Assembly (NCBI GenBank): GCA_035772405.1
Contig: JAYKKM010000439.1
Coordinates: 8,425,001-8,489,000 of the forward strand
DNA from: Chrysogorgia sp. JL179-B06
Lineage: Eukaryota; Cnidaria; Anthozoa; Scleralcyonacea; Chrysogorgiidae
Length of the DNA stretch: 64,000 nucleotides
Direction: 5' to 3'
A program made the position numbers and the translations under genes. Positions 1 through 11,235 of the stretch are shown piece by piece. How positions within the stretch are numbered: position 1 is the first letter of the stretch; each line of letters opens with the position of its first letter. The notes under the pieces are model-generated. The model ran no database searches and was not told the DNA's origin. It saw only the letters and a list, made by a program, of their open reading frames with translations.

Positions 1-298
1 AATTTATCATATGAACAAATTAACCCAATCAACCGGGGAGGGAGATAGTCGAACATGATATAATTAAGATCCCATCAAATAAAACAACCGGCCTAGACGA
101 CATACTGTAATTATCCGTTTATTAAAATTAGCCCTGCCAGCAATTTCATTAAGTCTGACGGACATATACAACACTAGTACACCAAGTGATATTTTTCAAT
201 GGCAAAAGTGAATCCAATTTATATAGTTAATATATCGTATGCTTAATGGACATTGTTTTCAAAGTTAATCATTGAGATATTTATTTGTATGTTTATAG
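1..298 (+). other. Intron sequence upstream of the PTK7 transmembrane exon
   Basis: AT-rich sequence with no coding signal that I can recognise. It ends in a polypyrimidine-poor but usable AG acceptor at 297-298, so it is most likely an intron of the PTK7-like gene whose extracellular exons lie left of the window. Confidence 0.4.
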
Positions 299-525
299 AT
301 GAAGAAAGCACTTCATTGGGCAGGACAATCTATGTGGTTATTGCAATTGCTGCTGTACTTCTTCTTTTCTTTGTTACTATGATAGTTTATTGGAAAGTAC
401 ATGACTCAAAGCGAAATTTAGGTAGCTCTCCTCAAGGTTCCGCTGCTCCGTTTGCCAAGTGTAGTTCAATTCAACTGATTGATGGGAAAGAAAGTACAGA
501 GATCAAGTCCTTTATCATGAACGAG
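299..525 (+). CDS. PTK7: PTK7-like receptor pseudokinase, transmembrane and juxtamembrane exon
   Basis: This exon encodes a short acidic/serine stretch, one hydrophobic helix (TIYVVIAIAAVLLLFF followed by VTMIVYW) and a basic-polar juxtamembrane segment. It starts after an AG at 297-298 (phase 1) and ends before GTAAAT at 526 in phase 0, which matches the phase of the kinase exon at 2764. Together they give the single-pass architecture of PTK7 (CCK4, Off-track, Hydra Lemon), a Wnt and planar-polarity co-receptor at the plasma membrane. The immunoglobulin-like ectodomain is not in the window. The exon is short, and its assignment rests on the splice fit to the downstream exon. Confidence 0.65.
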
Positions 526-751
526 GTAAATATGAAATATAAATATTATAGAAATATATAAAGATATAGATATTATAGAATCTCTATATAGTAATAATGC
601 GCTTATTCGTCTGTATGTAACGCTCATTTCCAGGCTATTTACAACCGTGGAAGTGCCACGGGATCCTGCTAGTATATTTATAATATAGACATGCACTATA
701 GATGATCTATTCTGCAATCTGATTAGTTCTTATATAACTCATGTCATGTTA

Positions 752-929
752 CAGTGGAGCCCATTTAATACGACCACCAACGGACAAAAACAAAGTGATC
801 GTAACGGGCTGGTCGTATTAACATGGTAAACTCTAATTATGAACCCTTTGTAGGGCCAAAACAAAATTGTCGTATTATAACGGGGTGGTCGTATTATTAA
901 TGAGGTGGTCAAAAGGCGAGGTTCCACTG
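752..929. mobile_element. Short MITE with CAGTGGA termini
   Basis: The left end CAGTGGAGCC... and the right end ...GGTTCCACTG are inverted copies, and a 'GGTCGTATTA' motif recurs inside. The length is 178 bp. I see no clean target-site duplication. CAGTGGAACC-type ends occur in several metazoan cut-and-paste families, so the superfamily is open. Confidence 0.5.
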
Positions 930-1639
930 AAGTAATGAAAAAATAAAATGGCGGAACACCAAGATCCCAAAAATCACCAAATACTTTGATAATGTACTGA
1001 AAGCTTGATGAGTCCCATTGGTTCGTTACCTTAACAAGGTTATGTGAAGCTAACACAGTGTGTATAGTACATTGATGTGCATATTTATTTTTTTGGTATT
1101 GGTGAAACTATTACTGTTAGTAGTGCTGATTGTACAGTGGATCTGTTGCTGGTGTAGACTGGTGTTTGTCATATTGATTATAATATGTGCGACACTGCCA
1201 TTGTTTACCGTCGAGTAATTAACAAGAAGAAAGAAAGCCAACTTAAACGTATTGTAAGATGATGTAAGTGCAGACAGTGCAGTGATCTTGATATGAGGGG
1301 ACCTTAAGATGATGCTACGACAACGGATCGTGGTTAAAAGCAATATAAATTTTAGAATTTGAAAGAAACCAACAATAATTAACTACCGTATGTGAAACGT
1401 GTTTTATGACTTCCAATTCGATTCTAAAAACGATTTTTAGTGTCTGTGGATTACTTAAGTCAATCTTAGCTGCACGAGTTAACATCAGGAAATTATTGCT
1501 TCGAGAAGCGTTATTTACAGAACGAAGACGGTGAAGTAAAGTGCTAAAAAAATCTAAGAAAAATAATCAGTGACGGTTGTTTAAATACAAGAATTTTATC
1601 GCGACCACGTCACAAGCTGACAGATCTGATCTTAAAAAT

Positions 1640-1930
1640 ATTAAAGTGATAATATTTTGTCAGGATAGTTACGAAACCCTAACAGCATCACAACTTCAGC
1701 TTGACCAGAGATGGTCCTCTTACAATGATCTCTGTGTCGAACGTTATTCTTAGTCACCATGCCAACAGGATAGGTTCGAATCCCCCATGTGGTGTAAATG
1801 AATACTTGCTTTATCTTGAAGTAAGTTGCACGGTTTTGACAAATGTTGCAATTTGTCACATCCATAGATGTCGTAGCAAACATACAATATGAACGACGGG
1901 TGTGTAGAGCACATGAACATTTCATTTTAT
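1640..1930 (+). repeat. Possible decayed tRNA-derived SINE
   Basis: GGTTCGAATCCCC at about 1770 matches a Pol III B box, preceded by a weak A-box-like stretch. No cloverleaf can be folded by eye. It lies in the PTK7 intron. Confidence 0.3.
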
Positions 1931-2763
1931 AGAATGAGAATAAATGTGTTTGTAACCCATTGTATTTCCATGGTAACTATGTAAACGTTACTGGCGAGTC
2001 GAGCACTTAAATTTCGATATTGCCGCTATGTTTCATCTTTGTCTAAGGAACACAATAAGAAATATATTAATACTTTAATATTTCTCTAGTGACACCTTGT
2101 GACATTATCGCACTAAAAATGCTCATAAACTGGATATGAATGACTGAGAAAAGAAAACATATAAATGGTAGTACCTACTTTCCAAGGGCACAGGTTATGG
2201 AAGGTCGATTTATTTCATAAGCACTTTAACGATTACTCTTGCGACTAAAAAGTATTCCTTCTCTGTTTTGTATGAATAGAATTCTTTGTTTTTGAAGGAC
2301 GTTGACCTCGCAGATCTTCAAGGGTCGGTTGTTCAAAGCTGATTAGCACTAACCCAAGGTTAATGTATAATCTGCTATTCTTATTCAAATAAGCATGATT
2401 TGTTTTTTATCTTATTTAGCTGAAACTTTCCAAGACAAAATCTTTCTAAATTTAAACAATAACTATAAAAGAAAATTCCAACTTTCTTGCCTATCATCTT
2501 CACAAATCGTTCACGAATTTGTTAACGATTGAACAACCAGGCCCTTGACACTATATGTTGTGGTGTATTTTGTGATGGTTTATTTTGATGTAGATAGACT
2601 TGGTGATTTTGACTCTATATGGTGGTGGTGGTGATGACGGTTTACTTTTGATGTTGTTAGATTTGGTGGCGATGGTTGTGTTGGTGGTTTTGGTTGTGTT
2701 GGTGGTTTTAAGTATGTAAAGTTGTTTTTTGTTTGCTGAAGTCAACATGTTGTCTCTTTTTAG

Positions 2764-3636
2764 AAAATGAAGCGTGGAAAAGTAAAGTATACCAGTGTTA
2801 TTGGTGAAGGTAGTTTTTGCAAAGTCTTTAAAGGAGCGCTAGTTGATGATGAAGGAAATTCCAACATGAACATTGTAATAAAAGGGCTAAGTGAAGACGC
2901 CACTGTTACAGAGAAAGATGCATTTCACAGAGAAACCAGTTTACTTTGCCCTCTTCAACATGTTAATATTTTGGGTCTCCTTGGCGTCTCACCATGTGAG
3001 GATTCCGTGTTTGTTGTCTTTGAATACCTTAGTGAAACGAATCTTCACCAGTTTCTGAAACTAAAGTCTCCACAGAATATATGTGACGAGGACGAGATTC
3101 TAGCTGCGGATGAATTATTTGATATTGCGTTGCAAATTGCCAATGGTATGAAATATTTGGCTGAGTTCAACTACATTCACGGAGACCTTGCCGCAAGAAA
3201 CTGTTTTATTTCGGAAAATGAACTGAATGTTAAAATATCAATGCTTGGTATTGGCAGTCATAAATATCCATCAGATTATGGTTGGCTTCATAAAGGGAAT
3301 TCCCTTTTTCCAATTCGTTGGATGTCGCCTGAAAGCCTTGAGTCCCTTGTTTTAACAAGTGAAAACGACGTCTGGGCATTTGGCGTTCTTCTTTGGGAGA
3401 TCTTTTCTCTTGGACTCAAGCCGTACCATCAGTACAGCAATACTGAAGTGACGGACAAAGTTCGTGCATTAGAACTGTTAGAATGTTCACAGCATTGGCC
3501 TCGTTCTGTAACAAGTGTAATGAGAAACTGCTGGGCTATTGTACCGGCGATGCGACCGTGTTTCGAGACAATTCACGATACATTAAGTAATAGATATATT
3601 AGTTCAATAGACAGACCCGTGGAAGTAACTGTGTGA
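2764..3636 (+). CDS. PTK7: PTK7-like pseudokinase domain, terminal exon
   Basis: The whole tyrosine-kinase-like domain lies in this one exon, spliced in phase 0 after TTTTTAG. Residues counted from the Met at 2767: degenerate glycine loop GEGSFCKV (13-20), VIK lysine 39, helix-C glutamate 56, HGDLAARN (138-145, HRD changed to HGD), and MLG (159-161) where active kinases have DFG. The last change removes the Mg-binding aspartate. ALG at this place and RWMSPE plus DVWAFGVL later are hallmarks of PTK7, so the protein is a predicted catalytically dead co-receptor of Wnt/planar-polarity signalling. It ends VEVTV-stop, a C terminus that could bind a PDZ domain (inference). An AATAAA follows 200 bp downstream. 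ROR or RYK would keep different loop motifs, so PTK7 is the best call. Confidence 0.85.
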   Translation, partial: KMKRGKVKYTSVIGEGSFCKVFKGALVDDEGNSNMNIVIKGLSEDATVTEKDAFHRETSLLCPLQHVNILGLLGVSPCEDSVFVVFEYLSETNLHQFLKLKSPQNICDEDEILAADELFDIALQIANGMKYLAEFNYIHGDLAARNCFISENELNVKISMLGIGSHKYPSDYGWLHKGNSLFPIRWMSPESLESLVLTSENDVWAFGVLLWEIFSLGLKPYHQYSNTEVTDKVRALELLECSQHWPRSVTSVMRNCWAIVPAMRPCFETIHDTLSNRYISSIDRPVEVTV

Positions 3637-3835
3637 AACACGCAGCTCCTTTATACTGTACCTTTTTGGAGAATTCCACAATTTAAACCATTCATGCAAT
3701 ACACAGTTTCGTTTAAACAACAGTTCCAAGAACGTCCTTATGCAATACCGAATTCTTGATACGCGAAAATATTGCATATAATTCCTGTTCTAAGCGTTGT
3801 TGTAATATTATTATACATTTTCAATCAGATAGTTA

Positions 3836-3841
3836 AATAAA
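3836..3841 (+). terminator. Candidate polyadenylation signal of the PTK7-like gene
   Basis: AATAAA lies 200 bp after the stop codon at 3636. It is the first canonical hexamer downstream, and the 3' UTR between them is AT-rich without other features. Confidence 0.5.
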
Positions 3842-4033
3842 CACTCCGGTGACAGTTTTTAGGTGATCCCCCAATATTTTGTAAAAAATCCCAATGTAAA
3901 AATGTTTTTAAATCTATTTATTGTTATTGTAACATCCTGAACTTGGTTGTTCAAAAGGCGATTACCGTAATCCTGGTTACTGAATTACGAAAATGTGAAC
4001 GAACATATAGTATATGTAGTCGGAATTTCCTAA

Positions 4034-4692
4034 AGTCTGGTTCACACGAGCGACATAGGCCATGTCCATACGTTGCGTTTTCATAGCGTTTTTATATTGT
4101 TCTCAGTCCTTAGGGGAGCAGAAAACAATGGTCCCATTTGCCATTACCTGAAACAATATTAAAACGCTAGGAAAACGTATACGTGTGGATGGGATCGTAA
4201 GCATAAACGCAAGCACAAGATCAATACGAAAACAAAGCATGACTTCTCCTCTCGGACTTGCGAAGACAAAATAACGAGAATTTTTCTTTGTTTTGTCTTT
4301 TGTTCTGTTCTTGACTTATGCTTGGACTATATGATCTTATGCCTATGACGATCCTTATGTCGCAGGCTTGACTTCATTCCTTTGTTTTGCCTTTTGTTTT
4401 GTCCTTATGACGATTCTTATGTCGCAGGCTTGACTTCATTCCTTTGTTTTGCCTTATGACGATTCTTATGTCGCAGGCTTGACTTCATTCCTTTGTTTTG
4501 CCTTATGACGATTCTTATGTCGCAGGCTTGACTTCATTCCTTTGTTTTGCCTTATGACGATTCTTATGTCGCAGGCTTGACTTCATTCCTTTGTTTTGCC
4601 TTATGACGATTCTTATGTCGCAGGCTTGACTTCATTCCTTTGTTTTGCTTTTTGTTTTGTCCTTATGCTTATGCTCACGTGTGAACCAGGCT
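4034..4692. mobile_element. TWA-flanked MITE (PIF/Harbinger-like), about 660 bp
   Basis: The left end AGTCTGGTTCACACG and the right end CGTGTGAACCAGGCT form an inverted repeat flanked on both sides by TAA, the 3-bp TWA duplication typical of PIF/Harbinger insertions. Inside are a second pair of inverted arms (4060-4105 and 4150-4193) and a 49-bp tandem array. There is no transposase, so it is non-autonomous. Another element with a related TIR lies at 44164-44771. Confidence 0.65.
4336..4650 (+). repeat. 49-bp tandem repeat inside the MITE
   Basis: The motif GACGATTCTTATGTCGCAGG recurs at 4409, 4458, 4507, 4556 and 4605 with an exact 49-bp spacing. A slightly different, longer first copy starts near 4345. 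The copies are almost identical, so expansion is recent. Confidence 0.9.
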
Positions 4693-4699
4693 TAAACAG

Positions 4700-5835
4700 C
4701 CTTTTTTAACGGTCGCTTTTATGCAGTGGATTAAAAAATGTGTTGTGTAGGAGTATAAATGAAAAACTCCATAAGGTTTTTTTGTGTATACTGCCGAAAT
4801 AGTGATTATATGTAGGGGGTCTAACGTTTCGAATGAAGGCCCTTGGTCATAAACGTTAGACCTCCTAAACACTATTTCGAAGTACACCAACCTTTCAGAG
4901 ATTTTCCTATATACTGTGAACAACCGCGAAATATGCTATAATCTAAAGTGATGTTGGCGGCACCAGTATATAGTCAAATGCCAATTCTCAGTGAGCTACT
5001 TGCTGAAATTAGTTCATATATTGTTGAACATGAACTGATAGTTCTGGATTAACGATAATCGCCTTGTGAACGAGTCACTGTTGTTACTAGTAGACGTTGC
5101 AGTTCAAGAACAGAAACGTTTATAACGCTTGAAATAAATGTAGATACATAATATTGATGCACATGATGTCATGTTTGTTTATTGAAGTCGTTTGTTGAGT
5201 CAACGGAGAGAGTTTTTTTGCCAATGCACGAGTTATTTTATTCATTTTCCACTTCGCTTTTGTGTGAAATGACGTCCACATTACCAAATATAGGGCACAC
5301 CCAATCCCCTTAAGATATCAATTATGCAGTTATCAAATTTCTCCGCCACTTACAAATAATTAATCATCCGCAAAGAGACGCCTTTTTCCAAGCACGTGTT
5401 TTTACAATCACCGCATCCAAATGTTATGAAGTGCGCAAGTAAATATTCAACGCAGCCTTGCACCATATACAATTATAAATAGCATCATTAAGACAAAGTT
5501 GCATCTTTACCGCCTAGTCGAATCTATGATCTAAGTATGGTGTTCCATTTCTATTAAAAAGCATTTTACTCGTAACGTTACGACGGTTCGTTATGGCATA
5601 CGAGTGAAATGAAATTGTTCCACATCCTGCTGTTTCGATTGGTAAAGGATCCTTTGGCTTAGTGTTTGTAGCTAAATCCTGGTTTTCACAAACGCAAGCT
5701 TGTGACATTGAGTTATCTTGCGTTGCGTTACCAGTCGTCAATCTTCCTGCCGATTCTGCCATCTTGTATTCGCATGACCTATAGAACGAGTATTGTGATT
5801 GGCCACACATAATTAGATATCCAAAACTCCGTTGT
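4700..5835. other. Intergenic stretch without recognised gene
   Basis: AT-rich sequence. An imperfect inverted pair around 4805-4865 (CTAACGTTT / AAACGTTAG) is visible. No ORF looks like coding sequence. Confidence 0.4.
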
Positions 5836-5984
5836 TGTGTTCGGTTTTCACGATCACAACGCAAGCATAAAGAAAAGGAAACATTTCCGTGTTTGTGCTT
5901 GCGTCAGTACTTGCGTCGAGCCTTTTTTCACTGTGAAATAAGGAGTCTTGTACTTGCATCGCTCGTGAAAACCAAGCTAAGACT
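5836..5984. mobile_element. Possible short MITE, GGTTTTCACG termini
   Basis: GTTCGGTTTTCACGA near 5838 pairs imperfectly with TCGTGAAAACCAAGC near 5972, and 'CTTGCGTC' motifs repeat inside. It resembles the TWA-type element at 4034 in its termini, but I could not find a target-site duplication. Confidence 0.35.
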
Positions 5985-6670
5985 AAACAGGTGTCGATGA
6001 CGAAGCTAGTTTCATAGTGAAAAGCTGCTCGATTCGAGCAGCGAATGTTTTGGAAGGAGGCTCGAAGCATTACTAGCGATTATGTGGTAAAATTAATCGG
6101 CATTTGTTTGGTTCCATCTGCACTGATACTTGCGTATGTTTACTTTGATTTTCAACCATTTGGAGCGGAGGTAAGAGTGAGCAGTCTTGATCCGAGTTCC
6201 TTAGATACAACGAGAAAAAACTAGAAAATTGACGGGTTTTCTGGTGAAGTTTCATATAAATCCCGAATGACGTCACATAGACTATCGGTAGTAAAATTCG
6301 AAATTAAAATCAGCTGCTAAAATAAAGCATTAACGTGCTCCACTATTACCGACATTTTTGTTCTGCGGAGTTGGCGCTAATGGCAAATGGGCGCTTGTCC
6401 CTCAGAAAATATATGAAATGATGTTAGTTCTCTATAGTTTACTCTACGTTAGTATGAATAAAACACCTAGTTACATATTTAAAACCGTTCGTGAAATCGT
6501 AGCACAAACCAAATCAAACATGCGAAATCTGTTCTTGTATAAGTAGAATGTGTGAGGATTATTCCTGTAGTAAACATGTTAACATTTACCTTGTATTTTA
6601 GAAAGTATAATATGACTCCTACTCATGACTGGGTACGCAAACGAAATCTTCGTGTTTTAAAATCGTCATA

Positions 6671-7179
6671 AGGACCGGTCATTATTCATGGTCGGGGTGG
6701 GGGCCGAAGAGAAATAGATTTGGTGCTGAAAAAAAATTTACCCAACCAAATTAAGATCAGAAATTTAACCGTCCCAACGATTTATGGATAAAGAAAATAT
6801 TTTACCCAATCCAAGATGAAAACAGTTAGACAAAGCCCAATTCCCAGCATATCGTTGATATACACGTTTTAATAACAAACCCAAATAGATATACAGACAG
6901 ATCCAACTGTGACTATCAGATTATTATCTCCTTATACAGAGCAAAGCAGAGGAATAACAAAAGCTGATGTGCAATGATGACTAAGGAGAACCGATGATGA
7001 GATTCCAATTTTAAATGATGAACTCTTAATTTTTTTATGTAAATAGTCATGAAAATTTTGCTACCCAACCCTTCAGAGAAGTTATTTTTTTAACCAACCA
7101 TTTCGGTCTTAGAATTTTCAGTTACCCAACAATTTTCTCTTCGGCCCCCACACCCCGGCCATAAATAATGACCTGTCCC
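6671..7179. mobile_element. TA-flanked MITE, about 510 bp
   Basis: The left end (AGGACCGGTCATTATTCATGG) and right end (reverse complement GGGACAGGTCATTATTTATGG) match over roughly 45 bp, continuing into GGGGCCGAAGAGAAA. TA lies directly outside both ends, consistent with a TA target-site duplication as in Tc1/mariner-type elements. The inside is AT-rich with no ORF. Confidence 0.65.
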
Positions 7180-7270
7180 TAACTCTGCGAGACGTTTCAG
7201 TATCACAACTCATGTCGCATGGAATTGAAGCTTGTTGTCTGCCTGTATTAGGTTTGAAGAGCGATGCGCG

Positions 7271-7734
<464 letters not shown>

Positions 7735-7774
7735 AAATGGTAGGTCATATCTCCTTATAAGGAAGTAAAATGCT

Positions 7775-8085
7775 CAGGAGTTATTTCGGATAGACGGTCT
7801 TTCTATTGCATTTGTTTCGATCCTTAAATTTCAAGCGGAAATCGTCATAATTGCGGCTGAAAAGAAAATAAGTATTTTGTACTGGCCAACTTTCTTTTTG
7901 GTGAGGAGTTATTTCGAATAGATGATGTTTCTAGTGAATTTGTTTCGATCCTTAAATTTCTAGCGGAAATCGCCATAAATGCGGCTAAAAAGAACGGCAC
8001 TATTTTGTTCTGGCCAACTTCATTTTGTTGAGAAGTTATTCCTATAGATGGCCTTTTTATTGAATTTGTTTTGATCGTTATAATT
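7775..8085. repeat. About 130-bp tandem repeat, 2.4 copies
   Basis: GAGTTATTTCG...TTTGTTTCGATCCTTAAATTT...GCGGAAATCG...CTGGCCAAC recurs from 7776, 7905 and 8031 with clear divergence between copies. No coding function seen. Confidence 0.75.
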
Positions 8086-8111
8086 GTTTCGACCATGCGG
8101 TTTGTCATGCT

Positions 8112-8300
8112 TAGAAATTAGTCGGCAATATTAGCCGGTCAATTCGTCGTATATTATTTTGGAATATTAATAATTCAGTCAATATTTAACCGTTTTCAAT
8201 TCTGAAAACAGATTTAGAATTAGCTAGTCCAAGTACATAACATACGTTCCTATTATCTTACGCAAACATGCATACCCTTCGTAAAAACCTGTTTGTATCG
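8112..8300 (+). repeat. Interspersed repeat 'R1' (about 200-bp unit), single copy
   Basis: Contains TTAGAAATTAGTCGGCAAT, TTTAACCGTTTTCAATTCTG, AAAACAGATTTAGAATTAG and GCATACCCTTCG in this order. The same order recurs at 18085-20700 and, reversed, at 51845-52445. No coding capacity and no obvious terminal repeats; family unknown to me. Confidence 0.7.
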
Positions 8301-9899
8301 GATTCAAACGGATCACCCATCAAAAATCAAATGGTCTGTCCCTTACTTGCAAAATCTGCAATTATATTTCGAACACAGAAGTTCGATATAACAATGCTTG
8401 TTTAAAGCTAAAATGAGACTTCCATATAGTCGAAAAAGAAGAAACAGACTATACAAACCCTGTTAAAACAGCCGTAGCATCATCATTCATCTATATTGAT
8501 CAAAATCTGCAAGCCTTGTATTGTGTTTAATAAATGTTACTTGCTCGTCGTTACTGCATGCTGGATCATACAAGTCACAGCTACGGATCTTATAGACTAC
8601 AGTTTAATTGGTGATATTGGGAACGAAAAACTTCAATCGGATAATTTTCACCATTCAAATTTTTCAGCCGAGTTTTTTCAGCCGAGCGAACGAAAGCGTA
8701 TAACAATTGTATTGAATTTAATTAGATTTGAGTAGCTTTCGTTTAACGCAAAAGCTCTCTACTATCACTAACGTTGTGGTAAACCGAAATGTAGTTGATA
8801 TAAACAGATCAGTGAATGTTTTACACTTTGCATATACTGTACATGTAGATTGAAGTATAATATTACACTGTTCAAATCAGGGGCGCAACTAGTGTTTTCG
8901 GAGGGCTAACTACAACCACCCTACAACCTCTAGGGGGGTCGAAATTTTTTGAAAACTAGAGTCTCTGAAATGGTATTTCCTGCATTCTGAGGTTGTTCCT
9001 CACAGAATTGTCAGGTTCATTGATTGTGTCCAAAATGTACAAAATGTGCACGTTTTGGGAGGTGAGGAAGTCTGTAAGAACCGACATGGCACCAGAATTC
9101 AAGGGGAAAACGAACCAGACCTTTGAATAATTTAGTTTATCTTTCGCTGAATATCCGTTGGCGTTAAACAAGGGAACAAACAGTGTTTTAGCTCTAAAAT
9201 CCTAAAAAGATTGGGGGTGGGGTAAGCTTAGCCCACCCATTGCAAATATTGGGGGGCTATAACCAACCGCCGCCCTTGCGCTCAATATTCTAAACAATTT
9301 GGGATACTAGATATCTTCGTTATGTTTCTTCAAGAACACTCAACAACCACCACGACAACAACAACCTTACAGCAACAACACCCAAAAATTAACATGAATG
9401 ATTTACAAAATATATAAAGCACGGTCTATGAGTTATGACACGCGTGTAGCATCTTTTACAAGGCAGAGTGTGTTTGAGTATGTAGACTATATACATTAAG
9501 AACATACTCGGTCCTTAAGACTAGTATTTCTCAGAACGAAATGCTGTTCTGCCACTTCTTCAGCTCTCCGCAGAAAATGCGGAAAACCGCTGAAAGCAGG
9601 AGCACGGGCGAAAAGAAGACTCGTACCCAGAGCCTCGCCGCGCCTGCAGGTGGAAGGTTAGAAGCCGAGCTTGAAGCCGAGCTAGAAGCCTCTGCAGAGT
9701 CTCGCCAGATTTGTAGAGAATTGTATTGCGTACTACGTACAACAGACGATTAATTATCTGTTTATCTAATGTCTAAGTAAGTATTGGTAGATCTCATAAA
9801 AAGGGCAGGGGTTAAAAAGGGCAGGGGTTGCAACCCCCCTGCAAATGTACTGACACAAAATAAGATAAGTTTTTTTTTTGACAAATCAGGCATATTAAT
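8301..9899. other. Intergenic stretch; one weak signal-peptide-like ORF and a GC-rich patch
   Basis: At 8496-8735 (+) a 79-codon ORF begins with a hydrophobic stretch (YLLVVTACWIIQVTA) that could be a signal peptide, but nothing supports a gene. Around 8878-9282 two G-rich segments look like degraded transposon ends. 9541-9700 is GC-richer (CTCGTACCCAGAGCCTC) and resembles MITE ends seen again near 13365. Confidence 0.3.
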
Positions 9900-11235
9900 T
9901 ATTATATATTTTTGCATCGGACCGGGCAATTGTGGTCCCAGATGGAAAATAAGTTACATATAAACTGCCTAGAACTCTTAGCCGGCTCTTTTGCAGTCAA
10001 GATTTTCTCAAAAGACCAATTGTGTGTTCACGTAAGACTTCGCAATGGACAACACCTCAGCGGTAGCATACGTGGATCGTCTTGGCGGGGGACGCACTCC
10101 CTTGTCCTTTCCAACTTGCCATTGAGCTCTTGAGGCAGAATAATTATTCTCAGCGCAGAGCATTTCTCCAGTCACTTGACTACAATAGCGGACTGGGAGT
10201 CACGCCATTTCAAAGACACGACCAACTGGCGCCTAGACCCAGCATGTGATATTCCGCTCTCTAATGCGGGGCCCCTGTGTGAAAGATCTTTTTGTAGACA
10301 GGCTGAATACTCAGCTACCCCGGTTCTTCAGCTGGAGACCAGACCCGCTGGCACCAGGCTCAAATGCTCTACAACAGGATTGGTCGGACGAGGGGAATTA
10401 CGCATTCCCTCCCTTTTATCTAATTATACGTTCATTGGCGAAGTTGAGGGAGACATGGGGGGAGCTATGCAGTTTTGCCGACACAAGCTTGGTACCACGG
10501 CCTATTAGCCATGTCGATTTCCCTTCCAATAGTTCTCCCATCGATCCCGACGTTACTTCGCAACCCTCATGGGGATGTACGTTGAGCACGAAACTCAGCA
10601 GCTGGCCGCGTGGCATGTATCCAACAATCGTTACAATCAAATGGGTATTTGTGAGGAAGCTGGCACAAATTCAGTTTACAATAAATGGCATAGCTGATGT
10701 ATCGAACACAGTATTGATTCACTTTGGCAAATATAATCAGTTTTCTAGCCTTCTCTTTTAACCAGGGCTTAGAATATAGACTATGAATACATGTCAATTG
10801 CAGTTGGACAACACCCATTAGTTGTACGACTTACGATTACTAAAGGGAGTCGTGAATTTAAGACCAGCTATGCCTCGATACCAACATTCTTGGGACGTGA
10901 ATTTGGTGCAGGATTATCTGCGTTTATTACCAAAAAACGATGAGTTCTGTTATCTCTTAAGTTGCTCTATTCCGCTTCATGATCATGCGCTACCTTGTAT
11001 CATAAAGGCATTCACAGACATATCTTAATTCGGTATATTCTTTGCAAGGTACGAAGAAAACGAGAGCCTTTGTATTCAAGATAAGCCTGCAGAAACAACG
11101 CACAGAGCCGTTTCGACCCGTCAATAAAGCTATACAGGCTCCAAATCAAGTTCTGATTAGTTACCATACTCCTCACAGACCAGTTAAGCCATCTTCAATT
11201 CTATTGCACGTTGGATCAAATCTATCCTGAGAGTG
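9900..11235 (+). mobile_element. DIRS-like tyrosine-recombinase retrotransposon, broken 3' part
   Basis: Frames on the plus strand show an RNase H-like segment (INCLELLAGSFAVK, 9950 region), then WESRHFKDTTNW and RLNTQLPRFFSWRPDPLAPG (10180-10390), as in the DIRS/Ngaro RT-RNase H region. A recombinase-like part follows (WDVNLVQDYLRLLPKND near 10890; SYHTPHRPVKPSSI near 11160). Reading switches between frames (9912, 10176, 10246, 10822, 11042), so it has several frameshifts and stops and is dead. RT proper and the catalytic end of the recombinase are missing. Confidence 0.6.

Larger units (their letters stand above)
526..2763 (+). other. Intron of the PTK7-like gene
   Basis: Bounded by GTAAAT at 526 and TTTTTAG at 2757-2763. 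It contains a 178-bp inverted-repeat element at 752-929, a decayed tRNA-like SINE candidate around 1640-1930, and a GT-rich low-complexity tract at about 2555-2730 just before the acceptor. I see no exon inside it. Confidence 0.6.

Noticed and set aside
6358..6546. 62-codon ORF as a small gene
   Set aside because: No motif, no splice or codon evidence; length expected by chance in this amount of sequence.
8496..8735. Secreted-protein first exon
   Set aside because: Only a hydrophobic stretch supports it; no splice partner or similarity seen.
8878..9282. hAT-like element with CAGGGGCGCAAC end
   Set aside because: The right end matches only over about 8 bases and I see no target duplication.
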